Assembly: GCF_017515565.1 (NCBI RefSeq)
Contig: NZ_JAFWFN010000022.1
Coordinates: forward strand, 62,001-126,000
Reading direction: 5' to 3'
DNA length: 64,000 bases
Origin: Halomonas sp.
GTDB lineage: Bacteria; Pseudomonadota; Gammaproteobacteria; Pseudomonadales; Halomonadaceae
The notes under the pieces were generated by a model that was not told where the DNA came from, did not search any database, and worked only from the letters and a program-made list of their open reading frames with translations. Positions 36,281 through 44,767 of this stretch are shown here, piece after piece. Every line of letters begins with the position of its first letter. Position 1 is the first letter of the stretch. The translations under genes were made by a program, and so were the position numbers.

Positions 36281-36786
36281 CTAGCCTCGATGCTACGAAT
36301 CATCCAAACCCAGTCGTTAAATTCGCGCAGTGAATTGATATCGCGTGCTCCATAATCTCGCTCTACCAGCCGCAGCGGCCCCCGGGAGCGAAGGGTCAGT
36401 GGCTCTCCATCCTCTTCAACAATCATGAACCAATTGGGGTCGTCCCACCCACTCAGCGTGACGTCGTAGTCATCCCAGGCAGTGAAGTGCAACGCAGGGG
36501 GTATATCGCCAAACTGCTCAATCAGGAAATCACGAAATTCAAAGCCACGCATTTCCACTTCTCGCCCCTGGTATGGGTCAAAAAGGGTAAAGGTGGTATC
36601 TGCCTGTGGGATTAGCGAAGCGGTAGCGATATGACGGGTATCATCGCCATTAATAAGGGTTAATTCTCGTGCATGCGCACTTGCTAATGGAAAACTGACA
36701 ATCAGTATCAATAGATACGCGAAGCCCGTTTTTACCTGCTTTTTGAAACGATGAGCATACGCGACAAGCAAACTAGCAGCGTTCAT
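36274..36786 (-). CDS. Periplasmic SUOX-fold (oxidoreductase molybdopterin-binding-like) protein without cysteine
   Basis: 170 residues with a signal sequence (FAYLLILIVSFPLASAHA) ending near residue 39. The remaining 130 residues resemble the sulfite-oxidase-fold domain: RGFEFRDFLIEQFG, LHFTAWDDYDVTL, and RGPLRLVERDYG like the G-P-L-R/V-P motif of that family. No cysteine occurs in the whole protein, so the ligand that binds molybdenum is missing and cofactor chemistry is unlikely. It is paired with, and overlaps, the diguanylate cyclase gene. I infer a sensor partner for that cyclase. Confidence 0.7.
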   Translation of the reverse strand: MNAASLLVAYAHRFKKQVKTGFAYLLILIVSFPLASAHARELTLINGDDTRHIATASLIPQADTTFTLFDPYQGREVEMRGFEFRDFLIEQFGDIPPALHFTAWDDYDVTLSGWDDPNWFMIVEEDGEPLTLRSRGPLRLVERDYGARDINSLREFNDWVWMIRSIEARW

Positions 36787-36895
36787 GGCACAGAGTCCCT
36801 AGTGGTAAGTACTTATTATGATAAAAGCACTATACCAGGGCATGAACACACCTGTTTTCAACGCATATTAACTTAAGACGAAAAGACGAAAAAAC

Positions 36896-36949
36896 AAAAA
36901 AGCCGACCCAAATGGGCCGGCAACAGGAAGCTTACTGTTAACAGTAAGC
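36896..36949 (-). terminator. Tandem hairpins ending the small membrane protein gene
   Basis: Reading the minus strand, first comes the perfect 20-base palindrome GCTTACTGTTAACAGTAAGC (36930-36949). Then a 9-bp hairpin GCCGGCCCA/TGGGTCGGC (36902-36921) follows, with TTTTTT after it. The second is a standard terminator. The first may be an operator or a stabiliser. Confidence 0.75.
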
Positions 36950-36982
36950 CCCCTCCCCTGACGACGGTAACAACCGATTACG

Positions 36983-37108
36983 CTAAGGCTTTTTCCGCTC
37001 ATCTTTACGAAGATGGTCGCGGATAACAAAGCCTGCCCAACCGATCATAAAAGCGATCACTAACGCGATAGTGACTAAGCTAAAAATAACAGTATCATCC
37101 CAGTACAT
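36983..37108 (-). CDS. 41-residue single-pass membrane microprotein
   Basis: The protein begins MYWDDTVIFSLVT, has one membrane helix (about residues 8-27) and a charged tail (RDHLRKDERKKP). A strong ribosome site GGGAGG is 7 bases before the ATG, and tandem hairpins with a T run follow the stop. Those signals on both sides support a real gene although it is very short. It resembles DUF3149-type or cytochrome-oxidase-associated microproteins in layout only. The function is unknown. Confidence 0.7.
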   Translation of the reverse strand: MYWDDTVIFSLVTIALVIAFMIGWAGFVIRDHLRKDERKKP

Positions 37109-37312
37109 GGCTTCCCCTCCCGCCGTGATGTATGGATTCATCATACTGGGTAAACGTTAGGGGAAACTGACCTGGGTCAAGCTTTACAAGTGCCCAAAAC
37201 CGGGCCGGTGAAGAACTTGATACATGTCATTTCTTAGGATGCTAATCGCTTATTATCGAGGCAGTCTCATTCGCGGAGGGGGCTTTTAAGTTGCAAACTG
37301 AACGTCATACAT

Positions 37313-37831
37313 TCACAACACTTTGCGGTCTTCTACCTTACTGTGCTCAGTTCCGGGAGGAAGCGGATGCCCTTTAGCTAGTTCAGCCCGGGTAGCCTCT
37401 CTTACGTCTAACACGGTTACTTGGTAGCGAAGGGTATGACCTGCTAAGGGGTGGTTGGTATCCACCGTGACTTGGTCACCGTCAATACTCAGCACAGTTA
37501 CAATTTGCGGGCCTGCCTCCCCTTCGGTTTGAAAGCGACTGCCTGGCGCAAGCTCAGCGCTTCCAAAAGAAGCCCGGCTCACCTCTTGCACCAAATCTTC
37601 ATTGCGCAGCCCGTAAGCCTCAGCGGGGGCTAATGTCACGCGAAGCTCTGTTCCTGCCTCTTTTCCCTCTAGCGCGCGCTCTAGACCGGGTAAGATATTA
37701 TTATGACCGTGCAGGTACTCCAGCGGCTGACTGCGCGCCTGGGAGTCATCCAGCACGTGGGTACTACCATCGTTAAGTACGTCGCTAAGTACATAGTGTA
37801 AGGTCACTACCTGATGTGCCGTAATCGACAT
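37313..37831 (-). CDS. slyD: FKBP-type peptidyl-prolyl isomerase, SlyD-like
   Basis: 172 residues. The FKBP core is split by an insert-in-flap domain (about 75-130), the SlyD layout. Key segments are VTLHYVL, QPLEYLHGHNNILPGLERALEGK and VTVDTNHPLAGHTL. The C-terminal tail is short and has one His, not the metal-binding His/Cys-rich tail of E. coli SlyD. It is a cytoplasmic chaperone and proline isomerase. 204 gene-free bases separate it from the microprotein downstream. Confidence 0.88.
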   Translation of the reverse strand: MSITAHQVVTLHYVLSDVLNDGSTHVLDDSQARSQPLEYLHGHNNILPGLERALEGKEAGTELRVTLAPAEAYGLRNEDLVQEVSRASFGSAELAPGSRFQTEGEAGPQIVTVLSIDGDQVTVDTNHPLAGHTLRYQVTVLDVREATRAELAKGHPLPPGTEHSKVEDRKVL

Positions 37832-37958
37832 GGAAAACTCCTCTCCGGTAAGCTGTCGGCGTTGTCATGGATGTTTGGCCTAGTCTATCACTGACCGTTT
37901 TTATAGCGGGCCTTTTTACAGCAGGCCTTTGCCCCGATTTTCTTGGAGTTTATGTAAC

Positions 37959-39326
37959 ATGCCCACCCCCACGCCCCAGCGCAGTTGGCTTGCTGCGCTT
38001 GCTATATATTTGCGTGCGCCTGTCATTACCATGCTGTTTTTAGGGTTTTCCGCTGGCCTGCCTTTTCTGCTGGTTTTCTCCACCCTTTCAGCGTGGCTGC
38101 GAAGCGACGGCGTCGAAGTAGCCGCCATCGGCTTTTTTGCCTGGATTGGCATGCTCTACTCCATCAAGTTCTTTTGGGCACCGATTGTAGACCGCTTAGC
38201 GCTACCACTGCTGACCCGCACCTTTGGGCAGCGGCGCGGCTGGATGCTGCTGGCACAGGGTATGATTGCTGCCGGGCTGATTGGCTTAGCGGGCTTAAGC
38301 CCCGTGGGCAACCTGGGCTGGGTTGCAGCATTTGCCTTGCTGGTGGCGTTTGGCTCTGCAACGCAAGATATTGCCATCGACGCCTACCGGATTGAGTCTG
38401 CCGATGACGACATGCAGGCCGCCATGGCCTCTACCTATATTATTGGTTATCGTGCTGGCCTGCTGGCGGCCGGTGCCGGGGCGCTCTACGTCGCCTCGGT
38501 GGTTTCCTGGAATGTCGCCTACCTAACCATGGCGGCGCTGGTGGGCATTGGCGTGCTTACCGTGCTGATTCGCCCTGAGCCAAAGCGCGCCTCACTCTCA
38601 ATTCAGCTTATTCATGAGCCTAAAGTGCGGGCTTTTATCCGCGCCAGCCGCGGCAAACCCAAAGTGCTGCGCCGCCTCGGTGCCTGGGCAATCGGCGCTA
38701 TCGTTTGCCCGTTCACCGATTTTTTCAGGCGCTACGGCGTAAAAGCCCTAGGTATTTTGGTGTTTATTGCAATGTTTAGGATTAGCGATTTGGCCATGGC
38801 GTCCATGGCTAACCCGCTGTATATCGATTTAGGCTTTTCGCTGGCGACCATTGCTAATGTGACTAACGTTTTTGGCATCGCCATGAGCATCACTGGGGGC
38901 ATTCTTGGCGGGCTGCTGGTAGCGCGCTATGGCATTGGGCCGCTGCTGGTTTTCGGCGCTGCGGTCGCCACCCTCACGAACCTGCTGTTCGCGGCGCTAG
39001 CACTTGCAGGTCAGCAACTGCCGATGCTGGTAATGGCCATTGTCGGGGATAACTTGGCTAACGGCTTGGCTAGCGCGGTGTTTATCGCGTTTCTTTCAAG
39101 CCTGACCTCGCGCGCGTATACCGCCACTCAGTACGCCCTGTTCTCATCGCTAATGACGCTACCCGGCAAATTTCTCAGCGGGTTTGGTGGATTAGTCGTT
39201 ACCTCTCAGGGATACGCCACGTTCTTTGTAGTGGCTACCCTGCTCGGCCTACCCGCGATCGCTTTAGCGATCTGGATAAGCCGAGACAAGCAATTGGTAC
39301 CCGCCCCCATGGTAAAAGCAGGCTAA
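37959..39326 (+). CDS. ampG: AmpG-family muropeptide permease (MFS)
   Basis: 455 residues from the ATG at 37959, which has GGAG 10 bases upstream; a start 30 bases earlier lacks one. About 12-14 membrane helices. AmpG-like motifs include LGFSAGLPFLLVFSTLSAWL, KFFWAPIVDR, FGQRRGWML, ATQDIAIDAYRIE and NGLASAVFIAFLSSL. It imports anhydro-muropeptides for cell-wall recycling. It ends 7 bases before the convergent SEC-C gene. Confidence 0.88.
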   Translation: MPTPTPQRSWLAALAIYLRAPVITMLFLGFSAGLPFLLVFSTLSAWLRSDGVEVAAIGFFAWIGMLYSIKFFWAPIVDRLALPLLTRTFGQRRGWMLLAQGMIAAGLIGLAGLSPVGNLGWVAAFALLVAFGSATQDIAIDAYRIESADDDMQAAMASTYIIGYRAGLLAAGAGALYVASVVSWNVAYLTMAALVGIGVLTVLIRPEPKRASLSIQLIHEPKVRAFIRASRGKPKVLRRLGAWAIGAIVCPFTDFFRRYGVKALGILVFIAMFRISDLAMASMANPLYIDLGFSLATIANVTNVFGIAMSITGGILGGLLVARYGIGPLLVFGAAVATLTNLLFAALALAGQQLPMLVMAIVGDNLANGLASAVFIAFLSSLTSRAYTATQYALFSSLMTLPGKFLSGFGGLVVTSQGYATFFVVATLLGLPAIALAIWISRDKQLVPAPMVKAG

Positions 39327-39333
39327 CGGGCTG

Positions 39334-41154
39334 CTAGCGGTGATTATTAAGCCACTCCAGAGCGCCTGGGGTGGTGCGCCACTGGTCACGCATTAGCGTG
39401 CGGTACTGCCATGCCTCTGCCCGGGAGCCAGGATCAACCTGCCCATCGGCGTAGGGCAAGGAGGGTCGAGGGCTTTCGGCACAAATCAGCTCCAGGGCAT
39501 GGCGGTTATGGCCAACCACCTCGGTTAGCGCTGCTTCGGCGGCATCGTGTTTTTCAAGGCGATAAAGTGCCAAGGTGCGACCCATCAGTAACCCTAATAC
39601 GAGCGAGCCGTCATCTTTATGGGGCTCGTCGGTAAGCGCCAGCGCTTCTTCGTTGCGGTCATCCCGCAGCAGCTGGTCGAGCACCAGCTCTTTTAGGCCC
39701 AGGCTATCTTCTTGATCTATTGCGAGCAGCTCTTCGGCTAGCTCGCGGGAGTGCTGGCGCGCGCCGCGCTCCATACCCACCACCAGCGCCAACCCTGTTC
39801 GTAGCAGCATGGCGTTATCCGCATCATCCCAGCACAAGCTACCATCACCCGCGGCGCGTGCCTGCTCCAGCCAGCGGGAAAGGCGTAGCGCCAGCGGCGC
39901 TAGCAGGCTTGGCGCCATCCACGGCAAGCTGCCAAAGCGACTGGTGAGCGCAAGCGTTACGTCTTGCACCACCTGAGGCGCATCCAACCACTCCGGATGG
40001 GCACAAAGCGCCGACATCCACTCGATGGCATTGCCCCAGGGGTCATCCCGAAACCCTAGCGCGACGTCTTCATCCACCAATACCTGAAACTGCTCGTGCC
40101 AAGCGGCAAACAGGGTCTCTTCGCGAGCGGTAGTGGTATAGAGCAGCCTGCCGGTCTCGCTATCTTGTTCAAAAGAGAGCTTAGGGGCAGTGGGCAGCGC
40201 GGCCAAAAGCGCTTGTAACGACACCAGCGGTGTTGCCATGTCCTCTTCAGCGCTAAGCAACTGGTCAGCAAGCGTTGCGCCGGGGTTTTCAGCCAGCGCG
40301 GCAAGAAAATCGAGCTGCTCTTCATCCAAATCGCCCTGGCGCACCAAACGGCGATACCAAAAATCAGCGCGCTCTTTGGCCTCACTCTCGTGCCCTTCAT
40401 GCAACAGCAGCATCGCTTCGATGTAGGCAAGCGTGGGGGAATCTGGTAGCGCCTGCTGGGCTTTCACAAAGGCACCACGGGCGCTATCCAGGTCGTCATT
40501 GTCCAAGTGCATGAGGCAGAGCCGCTCAAGCGCCACGCCGCGTAAAAACAGCGGCCCGCGCTCCATTACCTCGTCAAGCAGGTCGGCACGCTTGCGGGTA
40601 AAGCCCCGCTCTTGATAGATATCCAAGAGGATTTCAAAAGCAGGTTCCGCCTGCTCCGGCAGCCGTGACCAGTCGCTGCCATCAAACAGCGACTCAAGAA
40701 TCTGCATTGAACGTCCGGTTTGGCCACTCTCAGCGGCAATTAGCCCCGCTTCTAGAAGCGCCTGGGGAGGCGCCTGCTGGCTCTCAAGCGCCGCTTTTAG
40801 CGTTGCTCCTTTCCACTCGCGAAGCGACAGCATCCACATCATCTGTTCAGGGATATCTGTTGGGAACTCAACGCGATAGCAGCACTGCTTATACTTGCGA
40901 CCGGAATCGCACCAGCAAGGCTCGTTACGGCCAGGGGTGGCCAAGGGTTCACTGGCAAAATCTAACCGCTCTAACGGTGTTTGTGACCATAAAATGGGCG
41001 CTAACGCCTGAGCGGTGGCGACATTACCATTAAATGCCTCCGCGCCTTTGCCACGTACCCAAGTCATAAAATCGGGGTAGTGCTCCTGCTGCCTGATTGC
41101 CGAGAGTGCCCCAGAGGCAAATCCCAGCAGTTGATCGACCCATACCGCCAGCAT
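39334..41154 (-). CDS. SEC-C motif protein with TPR-like helical repeats
   Basis: 606 residues from the ATG at 41154, which has GGAG at 6 bases. A TTG 21 bases earlier is less likely. A zinc-binding SEC-C motif lies near residues 75-92 (GRNEPCWCDSGRKYKQCC; CxC and CC). The rest is alpha-helical with TPR-like signatures such as DLDSARGAFVKAQQALPDSP and ALEKHD-type helices. SEC-C motifs bind zinc and often link proteins to translation or secretion partners. The role of this long form is unknown. Confidence 0.75.
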   Translation of the reverse strand: MLAVWVDQLLGFASGALSAIRQQEHYPDFMTWVRGKGAEAFNGNVATAQALAPILWSQTPLERLDFASEPLATPGRNEPCWCDSGRKYKQCCYRVEFPTDIPEQMMWMLSLREWKGATLKAALESQQAPPQALLEAGLIAAESGQTGRSMQILESLFDGSDWSRLPEQAEPAFEILLDIYQERGFTRKRADLLDEVMERGPLFLRGVALERLCLMHLDNDDLDSARGAFVKAQQALPDSPTLAYIEAMLLLHEGHESEAKERADFWYRRLVRQGDLDEEQLDFLAALAENPGATLADQLLSAEEDMATPLVSLQALLAALPTAPKLSFEQDSETGRLLYTTTAREETLFAAWHEQFQVLVDEDVALGFRDDPWGNAIEWMSALCAHPEWLDAPQVVQDVTLALTSRFGSLPWMAPSLLAPLALRLSRWLEQARAAGDGSLCWDDADNAMLLRTGLALVVGMERGARQHSRELAEELLAIDQEDSLGLKELVLDQLLRDDRNEEALALTDEPHKDDGSLVLGLLMGRTLALYRLEKHDAAEAALTEVVGHNRHALELICAESPRPSLPYADGQVDPGSRAEAWQYRTLMRDQWRTTPGALEWLNNHR

Positions 41155-41252
41155 TGCCGTCTCCACTGTCTTCAAGACTATTAATCTTTAAAACCCAATT
41201 GAAAAGCGCAATAGTCTAGCATGGCTGGCGGCGCTCTCGCAGCGGCAATCGC

Positions 41253-42500
41253 TTAGGGCTTACGCGCCCACTCAAGCAGCGGTTCAGTGCGGCTATACAT
41301 ATCCAGCCGCGCTTTAAGACGCACCAAGTTCCAGTAGTGGCCGTTTAGCGCTCGGGAAAGCAGCAGCGTATCGGCAGGGGGTTGGAGGCGATCCATCGCG
41401 GCCCACACTTTGGGGGTTAGCTCACGCAGGCGGCGGTGAACCCGTACATCGCTAAAGTCTTGCTCGCCGGGGGCGAACAGCGGCGACACGCAATCAGCCG
41501 ACTCTTTATAGAGCGCCAGCGGCGCGCCCTGCCCTTGGCGGCCCCCCATTTTCATTAGCGCGTCGTCCATTGCCATGGGGTCTTTGATTAACGTGGCATC
41601 CAGTAACTGCATCATGGCTTTTAGGCGCGCTTCAGGCACAGGGATCACGGCCCCTAAATCGTAAATAACCAGACGGCCCTGGTCATCACAGGCAAAGTTG
41701 CCCGCGTGAGGGTCGGCGTGAAGCTCTTGATAGGTAAATAGCTCTTCGGTAATCCAGTCGGCCAGTGCCATCGCAACGTTTTGGCGGGTAGTGTCGTCGG
41801 CGCTCTCTAAATCGCGCAGCGGTGTACCGCCCACATAGCGCATAGCCAGCACATGCTGGCCGGAAAGCTCAAACAGTGGCTCAGGGATCACCAATTGCGG
41901 GTTATTCTGGTAGCGCTCGCGGTAGCGGGCCAGCGCTTGGGCCTCTGCATGGTAATCAAGCTCTTCACGCAGGCCCTGCGCCAACTCATCAAATAGCGCA
42001 TCCAGTCGCGCTTGGGGCACTTTGAACCAGCGGCCCAAGCTCATGATTCTCTTTACCTGCTTTAAGTCACTTTCCAGCACATCGGCCAAGCCTGGGTACT
42101 GCACTTTCAACACCACAGTTTCGCCAGCTAATGTCACCGCTTTGTGCACCTGCCCCTTAGAGGCACTGGCAAAGGGGCGCTCTTCGATGTCGGTAAAGTA
42201 GGTCTCAATATCGCCATACTGCAAGACCAGCGCTTCGCGAATACGCGGCCAGGGCATTGGCTCTGCCTGCCGCTGTAAACGCGCCAACTCGTTGGCTAAG
42301 TCAGGCGGCAACAGGTCATCCCACTGGGACATAATCTGCGCCAGCTTCATAGCGGGGCCTTTCAATTCAGAAAGCCCTTCAAACAGAGCTTCACCCAGCG
42401 CCTGCCAATCAGCCTGGCCGCCTAAGCGAGTTTTTAGCAGCGCCCCGCCTGTGCGGGCGCCCAACCCTAGTAAACGTCGTGTTCTACCGCGCTCGCGCAT
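41253..42500 (-). CDS. ABC1/UbiB-family (AarF) kinase-like protein
   Basis: 415 residues. The ABC1 layout is present: an N-terminal helical extension with QIMSQWDDLLPPDLANEL (KxGQ-type region), SKGQVHKAV, VVLKVQYPG, the catalytic-loop-like LHADPHAGNFACDDQGRLVIYDLGAV (read in parts). Members support ubiquinone or isoprenoid lipid pathways or have ATPase activity. It lacks the C-terminal membrane helices of UbiB and is encoded away from ubiE/ubiJ, so it is an ABC1 paralogue. GAGG is 8 bases before the ATG. Confidence 0.82.
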   Translation of the reverse strand: MRERGRTRRLLGLGARTGGALLKTRLGGQADWQALGEALFEGLSELKGPAMKLAQIMSQWDDLLPPDLANELARLQRQAEPMPWPRIREALVLQYGDIETYFTDIEERPFASASKGQVHKAVTLAGETVVLKVQYPGLADVLESDLKQVKRIMSLGRWFKVPQARLDALFDELAQGLREELDYHAEAQALARYRERYQNNPQLVIPEPLFELSGQHVLAMRYVGGTPLRDLESADDTTRQNVAMALADWITEELFTYQELHADPHAGNFACDDQGRLVIYDLGAVIPVPEARLKAMMQLLDATLIKDPMAMDDALMKMGGRQGQGAPLALYKESADCVSPLFAPGEQDFSDVRVHRRLRELTPKVWAAMDRLQPPADTLLLSRALNGHYWNLVRLKARLDMYSRTEPLLEWARKP

Positions 42501-42727
42501 GGAAACCGCCTCGTTGAATACTTTTACACAGCTTACTCAATTCGCAATATTTATACAAAAACTATACGAATAAAGTATCAATGTTATCTATCAAGCCAAT
42601 TATTCAGCGCTACTCAGCAATAACAGGCCCAAACATAGGCCGCACGATATCCGCCTTGCGGGTTCTGCTACTATAGTGGCCATTCGAACCTTATCACTTG
42701 CCACCACACGCTAAGGCCTTTGACTGC

Positions 42728-44659
42728 ATGCGCTTGATTATCGCCGAAAAACCCAGCCTTGCCCGCGCCATTGCTGAAGCGCTGCCCGGCAGTGCCAAAC
42801 GCCAGGAAGGCGCAATTATATGCGGCGATACCGCGGTGACCTGGTGCCTTGGCCACCTGTTGGAACAGGCGCCACCAGAAGCGTATGACCCCGCCGACAA
42901 ACAGTGGCGGTTGGATCGACTGCCCATTGTTCCCCAACAGTGGAAACTGATGCCCCGGCCCAAGGCACGTGGCCAGTTGGCAGCCATACGTAAGCTGATT
43001 AAGCAAGCCACCAGCGTGGTGCACGCTGGTGACCCAGACCGCGAAGGCCAGCTGTTGGTACAAGAAGTCATAGAGCACGTAAAGTACCGAGGCCCGGTGC
43101 AGCGGCTGCTGATTAGCGACCTCAACCGCCCGGCGGTAAGCCGTGCACTGGCGAGCCTACGCCCCAACGCCGAGTTCCAGCCGCTGTTTCAAGCTGCTCA
43201 AGCGCGCTCCCGCGCTGACTGGCTGTATGGCATTAACCTGACCCGCGCCTGGACGCTAACCGGCCGACAAGCGGGGCACGACGGCGTTCTTTCTGTGGGG
43301 CGCGTACAAACCCCCGTACTCGGGCTGATTGTTCGCCGAGACAACGCCATCCGCGATTTTGTACCCCACCCGTTCTACCCCCTATGGGTCGATTTACAGG
43401 TTACTCAAGGCCAACTGCGCGCCTGGTGGGCGCCTAAAGAGCACGAACCGCTGGATGATCAAGGCCGCTTGATTGAACGTACCCCCGCTGATGCGTTGGC
43501 CGCGAAACGTCCCGGCGCAACCGGCACGCTGACGACACTCGATCAACAAGAAAAGCGCCAAGCGCCGCCGCTGCCCTACGCGCTTTCTGCCCTGCAAGTC
43601 GACGCCGCCCGCCGCCATGGGCTTTCCGCACAGATGGTACTGGATATTTGCCAGCGGCTTTACGAGCAGCACAAGCTGATTACCTACCCCCGTTCCGACT
43701 GCCGCTATCTCCCCGAAGAGCACCTTCCGCTTGCCCAGCGCAGCTTAACCAGCGCCTGCCAGAATGACGACACCCTGCGCCAGTGGCTGAATGGAGCCGA
43801 CTTCAGCCTGCGCTCCAAAGCGTGGAACGATAAACAAGTGGGCGCCCACCACGCGCTAGCGCCTACCGGAAAGCCGGCAGATTTTAGCCAGCTCTCCGCC
43901 ACCGAGGGCCATGTGTTTCGGCTAATTGTGCGCAACGTGATGGCCCAGTTCTACCGGCCGCTGCGTACCTTTGAAGTAAAAGCCGAATTCACCCTGCTGG
44001 ATGAAGCCTTCCGCGCCCGGGGCCAAAGCATCCTTGACCACGGCTGGAAGCCGCTATTCACCACACGCGATGAAACGCCACCGCTGCCGCCGCTAACCCA
44101 AGGCGAAACCTGCCAAGCTGTGGCCGCAGGCGTTGAGGAGAAGGAAACCCGCCCGCCGGAGCCTTTCACTGATGCCAGCCTGATCAAAGCGATGATGAAT
44201 ATTGGGCGCTATGTGGATGACCCCAATGTGCGCCGCACCCTGCGCGACACCGATGGCCTGGGCACTGAAGCTACCCGTGCGGGCATTATCGAAACCCTGG
44301 TACAGCGTGGCTATCTGGTGCGAAAGCAAAAAGCCCTGCGTGCCACCCGGCTTGGTTGCGCGCTCATCGCCGCCCTGCCCAGCGCGGTAAGCACACCGGA
44401 GCGCACCGCCCTATGGGAGCAGCGCCTACGGGCTATTTCAGAGCAACAAGACGACCCCGGAGCCTTTCAGCACGCCCTGCTTGATGACCTCCACGCCCTG
44501 CTACGGCAAAGCGATGCCAACAAGCTGCGCCAAAGCCTACAAACGGCACAAGGCGAAGCCGCCGCGCCCGCAAAGCGCGGGGCGGCAACCAAGAAAAGCT
44601 ATACAAAAAGAAAAAGTACAACGACCAGAAAGCGCACTGGAAACAGTAAAACGCGGTAA
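42728..44659 (+). CDS. topB: DNA topoisomerase III
   Basis: 643 residues from the ATG at 42728 (MRLIIAEKPSLARAIAEALP), the standard family start. The TOPRIM domain includes HAGDPDREGQLLV and the active-site Tyr is in ITYPRSDCRYLP near residue 325. GLGTEATRAGIIETL marks the C-terminal part. The tail is lysine- and arginine-rich (KKSYTKRKSTTTRKR), as in other TopB proteins, in place of zinc fingers. It resolves single-stranded crossings in replication and recombination. Confidence 0.95.
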   Translation: MRLIIAEKPSLARAIAEALPGSAKRQEGAIICGDTAVTWCLGHLLEQAPPEAYDPADKQWRLDRLPIVPQQWKLMPRPKARGQLAAIRKLIKQATSVVHAGDPDREGQLLVQEVIEHVKYRGPVQRLLISDLNRPAVSRALASLRPNAEFQPLFQAAQARSRADWLYGINLTRAWTLTGRQAGHDGVLSVGRVQTPVLGLIVRRDNAIRDFVPHPFYPLWVDLQVTQGQLRAWWAPKEHEPLDDQGRLIERTPADALAAKRPGATGTLTTLDQQEKRQAPPLPYALSALQVDAARRHGLSAQMVLDICQRLYEQHKLITYPRSDCRYLPEEHLPLAQRSLTSACQNDDTLRQWLNGADFSLRSKAWNDKQVGAHHALAPTGKPADFSQLSATEGHVFRLIVRNVMAQFYRPLRTFEVKAEFTLLDEAFRARGQSILDHGWKPLFTTRDETPPLPPLTQGETCQAVAAGVEEKETRPPEPFTDASLIKAMMNIGRYVDDPNVRRTLRDTDGLGTEATRAGIIETLVQRGYLVRKQKALRATRLGCALIAALPSAVSTPERTALWEQRLRAISEQQDDPGAFQHALLDDLHALLRQSDANKLRQSLQTAQGEAAAPAKRGAATKKSYTKRKSTTTRKRTGNSKTR

Positions 44660-44669
44660 ACAAGCAATG

Positions 44670-44701
44670 GACCAGCGAGGAATATGTATGGCTCGCTGGT
44701 C
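44670..44701 (+). terminator. Hairpin after topB
   Basis: A 10-bp stem GACCAGCGAG/CTCGCTGGTC with a 12-base loop, 10 bases after the topB stop. The T content after it is moderate (ATTAGGCTTT). Confidence 0.6.
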
Positions 44702-44767
44702 ATTAGGCTTTAAAAAACACCGCCTGCGTTGCCGGCTTTTCGTACAGAACCCACCTAGCCCACCGGG

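Noticed and set aside
42671-43167. Two long overlapping frames opposite the start of topB
   Set aside because: They are antisense shadows of a gene with clear topoisomerase motifs and have low-complexity composition with no ribosome site.
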